DNA from: Anaerolineales bacterium UBA3001
Lineage (GTDB): Bacteria > Chloroflexota > Anaerolineae > Anaerolineales > UBA11657
Reading direction: 5' to 3'
Assembly: GCA_002346435.1 (NCBI GenBank)
Contig: DDZT01000120.1
Span: 1-5,656, forward strand
DNA length: 5,656 bases
Shown here: positions 1 to 5,656 of the stretch, one piece after another
Position numbering within the stretch: position 1 is the first letter of the stretch
Layout: every line of letters begins with the position of its first letter
Notes under the pieces: generated by a model
What the model saw: only the letters and a program-made list of their open reading frames with translations
The model's database searches: none
Told to the model about the DNA's origin: nothing
Made by a program: the position numbers and the translations under genes

Positions 1-143
1 CGGAAAAAGATTGCCATAGACATAGCTGCTATCTGGTAGTCAGGTATACTTCCTGATGTAAAACTTTGCACGAACCATTCGATTTCCGAATTACTTAATT
101 CTTCACCGTCTCGTTTCTTCAGAATTAGATCTATAGTACGCAT
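1..143 (-). CDS. pdp/deoA: Pyrimidine-nucleoside (thymidine) phosphorylase, N-terminal fragment
   Basis: The leftward frame opens with ATG at 143-141 and runs off the left edge after 47 complete codons, so most of the roughly 430-residue protein is missing. The visible part is the N-terminal helical domain of the nucleoside phosphorylase class II family. It begins MRTIDLILKKRDGEEL, continues with a SEIEWFV helix, and then carries IPDYQIAAMSMAIFF (residues 33-47), the family's PDYQ...M..A..F signature. These enzymes cleave thymidine, deoxyuridine or uridine with phosphate, giving free base and (deoxy)ribose-1-phosphate for cytoplasmic nucleoside salvage. The start is supported by a GGAG ribosome site nine bases upstream. 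The gene diverges from an MTA/SAH deaminase gene, another nucleoside-salvage enzyme. Thymidine versus broader pyrimidine specificity cannot be told from this fragment. Anthranilate phosphoribosyltransferase shares the fold but lacks the KRDG and PDYQ signatures. Confidence 0.92.
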   Translation of the reverse strand, partial: MRTIDLILKKRDGEELSNSEIEWFVQSFTSGSIPDYQIAAMSMAIFF

Positions 144-152
144 ATTTTGTGT

Positions 153-156
153 CTCC
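153..156 (-). promoter_or_regulatory. Ribosome binding site (GGAG) of the pyrimidine-nucleoside phosphorylase gene
   Basis: On the minus strand CTGGAGA lies just upstream of the ATG at 143, with GGAG separated from it by nine bases. This is the only clear Shine-Dalgarno site seen in front of any of the four genes, and it fixes the phosphorylase start. Confidence 0.75.
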
Positions 157-170
157 AGTAAGTGGCAGTC

Positions 171-179
171 AGTATATCA
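171..179 (-). promoter_or_regulatory. Extended -10 promoter element for the pyrimidine-nucleoside phosphorylase gene
   Basis: Read on the minus strand, these bases are TGATATACT, an extended -10 (TGn followed by TATACT, five of six matches to TATAAT). The predicted transcription start is near 164, giving a leader of about 21 bases that contains the GGAG site. No convincing -35 box lies upstream, only a T-rich stretch near 194-200. This is usual for extended -10 promoters. The call is based on motif and spacing only. Confidence 0.5.
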
Positions 180-204
180 TTAGCGAAACGAACGAAAAAG
201 GCAC

Positions 205-210
205 TATAAT
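205..210 (+). promoter_or_regulatory. -10 box (TATAAT) for the mini-ORF/deaminase transcript
   Basis: This is a perfect TATAAT on the plus strand. Counting seven bases from the last T puts +1 at 217, the A of an ATG. The -35 region is poor: TAGCGA at 181-186 (18-bp spacer) or TTAGCG at 180-185 (19-bp spacer) each match TTGACA at only three positions. The promoter may therefore be weak or activator-dependent. It lies about 30 bp from the opposing phosphorylase -10, so RNA polymerase binding at the two sites could interfere. Confidence 0.5.
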
Positions 211-216
211 ACTGTT

Positions 217-246
217 ATGTTATCGCGACCGGACATTTTATCGTGA
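217..246 (+). CDS. Possible leaderless nine-codon leader peptide, coupled to the deaminase start
   Basis: ATG at 217 opens a short frame encoding MLSRPDILS and ends with TGA at 244-246. The stop overlaps the GTG start of the deaminase (243-245) as GTGA, the kind of overlap associated with termination-reinitiation coupling. The ATG sits exactly where transcription should begin if TATAAT at 205-210 is used, so the peptide would be read from a leaderless mRNA. The deaminase itself has only a weak GGA (231-233) in front of its GTG, which fits dependence on coupling. The peptide has no codon run that suggests attenuation by a particular amino acid. A frame this short can occur by chance, so this is a hypothesis built on position. 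Confidence 0.35.
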   Translation: MLSRPDILS

Positions 247-2213
247 AATCTACAGATTTGATTCTTACTGGTGCTACTATAGTAACTGCGAATGAAGAGT
301 GGGATGTGTTCGATACTGGCGCAGTGGTAATTAGAGGAGACAACATAGTGAAGGTTGGTTCCGCTAATGAAATAAATAAGCAATATAAAAATGCGTTGAC
401 AATCGATTGCAGCGGTAAGATTATAATTCCTGGTTTAATCAATGCGCATACGCATGCTCCTATGACCTTATTGCGGGGTCTTGCAGATGATAGGCGTCTA
501 GATGTGTGGCTACTTGGATATATGATGCCAGTAGAAAGAGAGTTTGTTACTTCTGAATTCTGTCGTGTTGGCACCCAGCTTGCTTGTGCTGAAATGATAC
601 GATCTGGTGTTACGTGTTTTGCTGACATGTATTATTTCGAACATGATGTTGCACAAGCAGTGGCAGATGTTGGCATGCGAGCTCTATGCTCACAAAGTGT
701 ATTGAAGTTTCCAACGCCGGACGCACCTAGTCTTGAAGACGGGCTTTTAAGGGCTCGTAAGTTTATAGAGTATTGGCATGGACATTCTTTGATACTTCCA
801 TCAGTTGGGCCGCATGCACCTTATACAAGTACACGTGAAATGCTTGAGGCTTGCGCTTCACTGGCACTGGAATATGATGTTCCAGTTCATATACATATTG
901 CGGAAACAGCGAAGGAAGTAGAAGAAAGTCGCAGCGAACGTAGTATGCCAGTAGTGCCATGGGTAAAAAAGCAGGGTCTTTTTGAGGCTAAAGTATTAGC
1001 TGCCCATTGCGTGCATTTGGATTCAGGTGAAATCAGCACATTACAGCATTACCACGCTGGTGTGGCTCATTGTCCGACCAGTAACCTAAAGCTTGCATCT
1101 GGAATAGCACCAATCACTGAGATGTTGGATATTGGACTAAACGTGGGTATAGGTACGGATGGTCCTGCATCGAATAATGACCTTGACATGTTTGAAGAAA
1201 CTCGCCTAGCCGCACTTCTAGCTAAAGGAGCAACAAATGATCCAACAGTAGTACCTGCTAAGCAAGCTTTTGCTATGGCTACTATTATGGGTGCCCGCGC
1301 TCTACATATGAGTGATATCACCGGATCTATAGAAGTTGGTAAACGTGCGGACCTAGTTGTGCTGGATTTGGATGTTCTGCATAATACTCCTACTTTTCAA
1401 CGTGATCAAGATTCTATATATTCACAAATTGTATATGTGAGTAAAGCTTCGGATGTTGCTGATGTGATGGTAAATGGTGAGTGGTTAATGCAGGATCGCC
1501 AATTACTTACTGTTGATGAAGATCAACTGACTATGTCAGCTAACGATTATGCAGTTAAGATAGACGCTTTTCTGAATGTGCGCGAACAGAGTGTTCTTAG
1601 TAAACTGGTTGCGATAGGGGGCATGGAACGTCAAGAAAGTTTTGAGATTCAGGCTAAAGCTCGTATATCAGACCCACAAATAGTGATTGATCTTCTGCAA
1701 CAAGATCCTTTTAATATTGTTCGGCACGTTCGTTACAATCAGTATGATACATATTTTTTGTTTAATGAACCTGAGGATTATCGATTGCGTATTCGAGAAG
1801 ATGATCTTATAGATGCTGACAGCAAAGTGAAAAGTGTAAGATATAGACTTACTTTGCTAGGTCCTGCTAAAGAAAAGGAATTTGCGGGTTCAATTTTGTT
1901 GTCGCGCTCGCGATACTTGGCATCATCACCACATACTTTGCGCTTCTACCGCGAGTATTTTGTTCCAGCGGAGGAACGTGAGGTAGAAAAAGATAGATTG
2001 CGTTGGCTGGTATCCTTCTGTGGTGTCGAGTTTTATGTAAATCTAGATAGGCTGCATAGCCCTGATTTTGGTACTTTTGTCGAAGTCAAAAGTCGCACCT
2101 GGAGTCAGCGAGATGCTGAGGACAAAGCTGAATTAATTAGCGAAGTATTGTCATTATTCGGGGCTAATCCTGAAGACCTAATAATTGAGGATTACTCAGA
2201 TTTTGTACAATGA
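243..2213 (+). CDS. mtaD: MTA/SAH deaminase (amidohydrolase) fused to a C-terminal CYTH domain
   Basis: Residues 1-450 form a metal-dependent amidohydrolase of the 5-methylthioadenosine/S-adenosylhomocysteine deaminase type, which deaminates MTA, SAH or adenosine to the inosine analogues in cytoplasmic methionine and purine salvage. Visible active-site motifs are NAHTH (H69, H71), GPHAPY (H191), HIAET (H218, E221), LAAHC (H255) and GTDGPASNN (D306). A typical GKRADLVVLD strand returns to the N-terminal beta domain near residue 367. Family members usually end near 430-450 residues, but this protein continues in frame to 656. Residues about 466-656 look like a CYTH (triphosphate tunnel) domain: EIQAK (468-472), YDTYF, RLRIRE (514-519), VEKDR (581-585), NLDRL, FVEVKSR (612-618) and a final EDYSDF. 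Two expected metal-binding Glu positions are Q470 and K616. GTG at 243 is the only usable start, because the frame has a stop at 207-209 and no other start codon in between. The exact substrate of either half is not provable here. Confidence 0.9.
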   Translation: MKSTDLILTGATIVTANEEWDVFDTGAVVIRGDNIVKVGSANEINKQYKNALTIDCSGKIIIPGLINAHTHAPMTLLRGLADDRRLDVWLLGYMMPVEREFVTSEFCRVGTQLACAEMIRSGVTCFADMYYFEHDVAQAVADVGMRALCSQSVLKFPTPDAPSLEDGLLRARKFIEYWHGHSLILPSVGPHAPYTSTREMLEACASLALEYDVPVHIHIAETAKEVEESRSERSMPVVPWVKKQGLFEAKVLAAHCVHLDSGEISTLQHYHAGVAHCPTSNLKLASGIAPITEMLDIGLNVGIGTDGPASNNDLDMFEETRLAALLAKGATNDPTVVPAKQAFAMATIMGARALHMSDITGSIEVGKRADLVVLDLDVLHNTPTFQRDQDSIYSQIVYVSKASDVADVMVNGEWLMQDRQLLTVDEDQLTMSANDYAVKIDAFLNVREQSVLSKLVAIGGMERQESFEIQAKARISDPQIVIDLLQQDPFNIVRHVRYNQYDTYFLFNEPEDYRLRIREDDLIDADSKVKSVRYRLTLLGPAKEKEFAGSILLSRSRYLASSPHTLRFYREYFVPAEEREVEKDRLRWLVSFCGVEFYVNLDRLHSPDFGTFVEVKSRTWSQRDAEDKAELISEVLSLFGANPEDLIIEDYSDFVQ

Positions 2214-2225
2214 CAGTTGGTGTAG
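2214..2225. other. 12-bp convergent gene junction without a visible terminator
   Basis: The deaminase stop TGA (2211-2213) and the mutS stop TAA (minus strand, 2228-2226) face each other across 12 bases. No GC-rich hairpin followed by a T-run was found on either strand in the junction or in about 60 bases on each side. Each transcript therefore probably ends inside the opposing gene or by a factor-dependent route. The result would be overlapping antisense 3' ends. Confidence 0.6.
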
Positions 2226-4799
2226 TTAATCAGATAGTTGTTGCTTCCATTTGTATAGTTGTTGTAAAGCTTGGAGTGGGCTAAGGTTGTCTACTTCTAG
2301 ATTGTGAAATTCCTCTAGTATATTGTTATCAATCGGTGAGTTTTCTGTATGCTTATCGGAGTTAGATACAGTTGCTTTGGTGTTTTTATTAGGATTTTCT
2401 AATTCGGATAGCAATTCGTAAGCTCTAGTTATTACTTGGTTGGGTAGTCCGGCTAATTGTGCAACATGTATTCCATACGAACGATCAGCACCACCTTGTA
2501 CTATGCGATGTGTAAATACGAGTGAATCACTCTCATCAGACACAGCCACGTTGTAGTTTTTAACCCCAGCAAGCTTGTTTTCAAGGTTTAGAAGTTCATG
2601 GTAATGACTGGCAAAAAGTGTTTTACTTTGTAGTTCAGGATTGTTGTGTAAGTGCTCAACAATAGACCATGCTAACGACAAACCATCATATGTACTAGTT
2701 CCACGACCTATTTCATCTAGAATCAAAATGCTGTTTGGTGTAGCGTGGTGTAGTATGTTGGCAGTCTCTACCATTTCAACCATGAAAGTAGATTGTCCGC
2801 CGTGGATTTCGTCTTGGGCACCTATTCTGGTAAATATGCGATCGACCACTCCAATTATTGCACTATCGGCGGGTACAAAACTACCAATTTGAGCTAACAG
2901 TACACATAGTGCTACTTGGCGTAGAAAAGTACTTTTACCACTCATGTTTGGACCGGTTATGATCCATATATTGTCTTGCGAATCAAAAATACAATCGTTC
3001 GGCACAAAACGTTTTCCATAAGATAGGTGTTGCTCTACTACTGGATGGCGGGACCCTCTAAGCTCTAGGGTCGAATCAGATCGTATTTCGGGTCGTACAT
3101 AGTCCAGACTTGCTGCGGTTTCTGCCAGAGAAGCCAGAACATCTAAATAAGCCAAAGCTCTAGTACATTTAAGCAGTCTGTCAGCCTGCTTACTGACCTC
3201 GGTACATAGATTGGAAAATATATCTTTTTCTATAGACAGCATCTTTTCTTCTGCATCTAAAACAATATTTTCATATTCTTTGAGTTCAGGTGTGATATAT
3301 CTTTCAGCATTCACTAAGGTTTGCTTTCTTATGTATTCATCTGGCACTTGTCCTTGGCTTGATTTGGTTACTTCGATAAAGTAACCAAATACTTTGTTAA
3401 AACTTACTTTCAATGACTTAATACCTGTACGTTCTCTTTCAGTAGTTTCTAATGTAGACATCCAATCCAGTGCATGCTTTGACGATTGAATGATTTTGTC
3501 TAGCTCATGTGACCATCCAGGTCTTATAAAACCAGAATTATTCATGTTTGCTGGAGGATCATCTACCAAGGCAGACTGCAGTAGATTTACTATATCGGGT
3601 GCTGTGTCTATATCTTTGGCTACAGATTGTAATGTTTTTGAAGTGGTCAGACCCTTTATTTCGGGCAACTTCAGCAAGTTCGCAAGTATAGCTGCAAGAC
3701 TGTGAGGGTTGGCAGTGCCGCTGATAACACGATTAGTAAGACGTTCCATGTCACCAAGAGATTTTAGTGATTTCCGCAATTTGCTGCGTAACAAGCTATT
3801 TTCAAAAAAGACAGATACTCCGTCCAGTCTTTGGTTGATTGTTCTGCGATTAATTAAAGGTTGCTGTATAAATTGGTGTAGCAGACGTCCTCCCATCGGG
3901 GTTAAAGTGCAATCAATTGTCCCTAGTAGGGTAGCGTTTTTGTCTCCTGAACGAAGTGTGCTGGTAAGCTCTAGGTTGATTCTTGTAGCCTGATCTAATC
4001 GCATGAATTCATTCGTGTCATAGGTGGACAAGCCACTAATTAGCTCGAGCGCTGTCACCTGTGTTTGCTGCAAATAGTAAACGATAGCAGCAGCGGAAGC
4101 AATAGCAAGAGGGTATTCTTCTATTCCAAATCCAGCTAAAGTACTGACCTTTGTTTCATCAAGAAGTATTCTATTGCTATTTGCAGTTTCAAAAACCCAC
4201 TGAGGTATTTTAGTCCGATGAATATTGCTAGTTTCTAGAACAAATTTGTTCCTATCTGGTATAAGTAACTCTTTCGGTGATATACGATTAAGTTCATTAA
4301 TTAGTTGATTTTCGTAATCTTCTGTAGCGAATTCCGTAGCTCGAAAGTGTCCTGTTGACACATCTATATATGCTAAGCCAGCTCCCTCGTTCGTTTGGTA
4401 TGCGGCAGCTAAGTAGCTGTTTCGATTTTCCGGTATCATGCCTGGGTCTGTCATCGTTCCTGGCGTGAATATGCGTACTACTTTCCTTTGCATGATTCCA
4501 TTTACTTGCTCTTGACCGACTTGGTCACATATTGCTACATGGTGACCTTTGTTTACCAATTTACTAAGGTGATTTTCTAATGAATGGTAGGGAATTCCAG
4601 CCATAGGTACCGACAAATGTTTTGATACCTTGCGGTTTGTAAGTACAATTCCTAGATCTCTTGAAGTAATTTGAGCATCTTCATCGAAAGTTTCATAAAA
4701 ATCGCCCAGCCGGAAAAACAATATTGAGTCCGGATGTTTGCTTTTTATATCTAGATATTGCTTTCGAATTGGGGTAACTGTTATATCGTTTTGCTTCAT
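2226..4799 (-). CDS. mutS: DNA mismatch repair protein MutS
   Basis: This is a complete 857-residue MutS, close to the usual 810-860. MutS dimers scan DNA for mispaired bases and small loops, then switch to an ATP-bound sliding clamp that recruits MutL. The N-terminal mismatch-reading domain (about 1-115) carries LFFRLGDFYE, with the base-stacking F34 and E36 of the F-x-E motif. Connector, lever and clamp regions follow, with RHPVVE (584-589) and FVPND (598-602) leading into the ATPase domain. Walker A is GPNMSGKST (616-624, K622), Walker B/signature is ILDEIGRGTSTYDG (693-706, D695 and E696), and the H-loop is ASHYHEL (730-736). The TRIGAQDEIHGGQSTFMVEM segment (657-676) is also typical. A polar linker (about 801-825) precedes a LSPLQALQQLYKWKQQL tail like that of other MutS1 proteins. 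The ATG start fits family N-termini. It has no Shine-Dalgarno site but sits at a predicted transcription start. No mutL is in view. Confidence 0.98.
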   Translation of the reverse strand: MKQNDITVTPIRKQYLDIKSKHPDSILFFRLGDFYETFDEDAQITSRDLGIVLTNRKVSKHLSVPMAGIPYHSLENHLSKLVNKGHHVAICDQVGQEQVNGIMQRKVVRIFTPGTMTDPGMIPENRNSYLAAAYQTNEGAGLAYIDVSTGHFRATEFATEDYENQLINELNRISPKELLIPDRNKFVLETSNIHRTKIPQWVFETANSNRILLDETKVSTLAGFGIEEYPLAIASAAAIVYYLQQTQVTALELISGLSTYDTNEFMRLDQATRINLELTSTLRSGDKNATLLGTIDCTLTPMGGRLLHQFIQQPLINRRTINQRLDGVSVFFENSLLRSKLRKSLKSLGDMERLTNRVISGTANPHSLAAILANLLKLPEIKGLTTSKTLQSVAKDIDTAPDIVNLLQSALVDDPPANMNNSGFIRPGWSHELDKIIQSSKHALDWMSTLETTERERTGIKSLKVSFNKVFGYFIEVTKSSQGQVPDEYIRKQTLVNAERYITPELKEYENIVLDAEEKMLSIEKDIFSNLCTEVSKQADRLLKCTRALAYLDVLASLAETAASLDYVRPEIRSDSTLELRGSRHPVVEQHLSYGKRFVPNDCIFDSQDNIWIITGPNMSGKSTFLRQVALCVLLAQIGSFVPADSAIIGVVDRIFTRIGAQDEIHGGQSTFMVEMVETANILHHATPNSILILDEIGRGTSTYDGLSLAWSIVEHLHNNPELQSKTLFASHYHELLNLENKLAGVKNYNVAVSDESDSLVFTHRIVQGGADRSYGIHVAQLAGLPNQVITRAYELLSELENPNKNTKATVSNSDKHTENSPIDNNILEEFHNLEVDNLSPLQALQQLYKWKQQLSD

Positions 4800-4805
4800 G
4801 TGTGT

Positions 4806-4834
4806 ATTGTAAGAGAAGGTAAGAGGATGGTCAA
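4806..4834 (-). promoter_or_regulatory. Sigma-70-type promoter of mutS, predicted to give a leaderless mRNA
   Basis: On the minus strand TTGACC (4834-4829; five of six to TTGACA) is followed by a 17-base spacer and TACAAT (4811-4806; five of six to TATAAT). Six bases then precede the mutS ATG, so +1 by standard spacing is base 4799, the A of the start codon. The pyrimidine-rich spacer contains no Shine-Dalgarno sequence in the mutS sense. An alternative upstream extended -10 (TGATATATT, 4854-4846) would give a leader of about 40 bases, still without a ribosome site. Confidence 0.65.
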
Positions 4835-4890
4835 ATAGACATCTTAATATATCATTAGATTTTAATCGGTTTACTCACTGTGGTAAGCTA

Positions 4891-4896
4891 TATAAT
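4891..4896 (+). promoter_or_regulatory. -10 box (TATAAT) for the heavy-metal ATPase gene
   Basis: A perfect TATAAT lies 14 bases before the ATG at 4911, predicting a transcription start near 4903-4905 and a leader of only six to eight bases. That leader has no room for a normal ribosome site. The best -35 candidate is TTTACT at 4870-4875, four of six matches but with a short 15-base spacer. P1B ATPase promoters controlled by MerR-family regulators usually have overlong spacers (19-20 bp), which is not seen here. No clear operator dyad was recognised. Confidence 0.45.
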
Positions 4897-4910
4897 GACA
4901 TTTGAAATAT

Positions 4911-5656
4911 ATGGACGTTACTAATAGATTTGACTTAGTTGTTGACGGCATGGATTGCGTTGACTGTGCTCATGTTCTGCAAAAAAGCTTGCAGCGTTTG
5001 GATGGCGTAGAGTATTGTTCTGTTAGCTTTGCTAGTGGTCGAATGCAAGTTACAGGTACCATATTGTTCAAGGATGTCAGCAGATGTGTATCTCGGCTTG
5101 GATATGGTGTTACCGACAATGCTTTATCAGAATCAAGCAATAGGTCTAGTTTGCTTGCAAAAATATTTAGTAATCCTCGAAATATAGCAACTATAGTCGG
5201 CATAACATTCATCATACTGGCATTTCTGTCAAAACTTATTCTACCCAGGATTACAATAGTGCTTTTTAGTTTGGGTTTACTGGCAGGTCTATACTTTCCA
5301 GTCCGTGCAGGATGGGCTGCATTACTTAGCGGGCGTGGATTAGACATGAACATTCTGATGACCCTTGCTGCTACTGGGGCCTATTTTACAGGGCAATATG
5401 CCGAAGCTTCTACGGTGATTGTTCTTTTCAGTTTAGGCGAATCTCTTGAAGGATTTGTGTTAGAGCGGTCACGTGAAAATATACGCGCACTGATGGAATT
5501 GTCACCATTAACAGCTAAGTTGTTGAGATCTTGCGATGATTGTAAAGCACATGTTGGCAGGTTATTGCCAGATGGTTCGAGTTACTACAATCATGGTCCA
5601 TGCCCATGGTGCGACACAGATATACGCATTGTAAATGTTGATTCCCTAGTGCTTGG
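4911..5656 (+). CDS. P1B-type heavy-metal (Zn/Cd/Pb) translocating ATPase, N-terminal part
   Basis: The frame starts at ATG 4911 and runs off the right edge after 248 complete codons, about one third of a typical 650-800-residue enzyme. Residues 6-70 are a heavy-metal-associated domain with the GMDCVDCA metal loop (C16, C19). Asp before the first Cys is typical of Zn/Cd/Pb rather than Cu pumps. Hydrophobic segments follow at about 92-110, 113-130, 147-160 and 165-180. They lead into RGLDMNILM (141-150) and LFSLGESLEGFVLERSRENI (172-191), family hallmarks around TM3-TM4. The actuator domain then begins, but it is interrupted by about 28 extra residues with C208-x2-C211 and C231-P-W-C234, resembling a small zinc-ribbon-like module. 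The TGES, CPC and DKTGT motifs lie beyond the window. The likely role is ATP-driven export of divalent soft metals across the inner membrane. No Shine-Dalgarno site precedes the start. Metal specificity is inferred from the N-terminal loop alone. Confidence 0.92.
   Translation, partial: MDVTNRFDLVVDGMDCVDCAHVLQKSLQRLDGVEYCSVSFASGRMQVTGTILFKDVSRCVSRLGYGVTDNALSESSNRSSLLAKIFSNPRNIATIVGITFIILAFLSKLILPRITIVLFSLGLLAGLYFPVRAGWAALLSGRGLDMNILMTLAATGAYFTGQYAEASTVIVLFSLGESLEGFVLERSRENIRALMELSPLTAKLLRSCDDCKAHVGRLLPDGSSYYNHGPCPWCDTDIRIVNVDSLVL

Noticed and set aside
215..628. 137-codon minus-strand open frame across the deaminase start
   Set aside because: It lies antisense to the conserved N-terminal amidohydrolase motifs, its translation resembles no family I recognise, and it has no ribosome site. 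It is a shadow of the real gene.
2203..2210. Perfect palindrome TTGTACAA at the end of the deaminase gene
   Set aside because: It is an eight-base palindrome in coding sequence with no T-run or GC stem. It is expected by chance and is not a terminator.
2234..2264. Direct repeat ATAGTTGTTG at 2234 and 2255
   Set aside because: It encodes the two QQL segments of the MutS C-terminal tail (QQLYKWKQQL). Codon repetition explains it.
2641..3993. Several 70-95-codon plus-strand frames opposite mutS (2641-2892, 3490-3705, 3709-3993)
   Set aside because: All are antisense to unmistakable MutS sequence, with no start signals or recognisable protein character.
4871..4886. Possible operator dyad TTAC...GTAA between the mutS and ATPase promoters
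   Set aside because: Only four bases per arm match and the interior is not symmetric, so it is too weak to call a metal-regulator site without comparison to relatives.
4970..5353. 127-codon minus-strand frame opposite the metal ATPase
   Set aside because: It is antisense to the HMA domain and first membrane segments. Its composition reflects the opposite strand of transmembrane codons.
5601..5612. CPWC considered as the transmembrane CPC metal-transport motif of P1B ATPases
   Set aside because: It lies in a polar segment after TM4 at the start of the actuator domain, not in TM6. The true CPC would lie beyond the window.

Overview
The window looks like ordinary chromosomal sequence from an AT-rich bacterium using the standard bacterial code. 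It holds four protein genes, two of them cut by the window edges. No RNA genes, mobile elements, CRISPR arrays or long repeats were seen. Two traits recall Chloroflexota (SAR202/Dehalococcoidia-like lineages): a CYTH domain fused to the MTA/SAH deaminase, and a Cys-rich insert in the P1B ATPase. That placement rests on memory of similar proteins and is tentative.

Layout: (1) 1-143, minus strand: N-terminal end of a pyrimidine-nucleoside (thymidine) phosphorylase, running off the left edge. (2) 144-242: a compact divergent regulatory region. It holds an extended -10 and a Shine-Dalgarno site for the phosphorylase, and a perfect TATAAT for the rightward gene. That TATAAT is followed, exactly one promoter-to-start distance later, by the ATG of a nine-codon open frame whose stop overlaps the next start codon (GTGA). 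(3) 243-2213, plus strand: MTA/SAH deaminase of the amidohydrolase family with a C-terminal CYTH (triphosphate tunnel) domain. (4) 2226-4799, minus strand: complete DNA mismatch repair ATPase MutS, convergent with gene 3 across only 12 bp. (5) 4800-4910: a second divergent promoter region. The mutS promoter there (TTGACC, 17 bp, TACAAT) places the predicted transcription start on the A of the mutS ATG, so the mRNA may be leaderless. (6) 4911-5656, plus strand: N-terminal third of a Zn/Cd/Pb-type P1B heavy-metal ATPase, running off the right edge.

Functionally, the two divergent left-hand genes both belong to nucleoside salvage: pyrimidine nucleoside phosphorolysis, and deamination of methylthioadenosine or S-adenosylhomocysteine. 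They may share control through their common 99-bp spacer. MutS and the metal ATPase appear to be independent transcription units. The points most worth a second look are the start architecture (leaderless mutS and a possible leaderless, coupled mini-ORF before the deaminase), the deaminase-CYTH fusion with altered metal-site residues, and the CxxC...CPWC insert in the ATPase.
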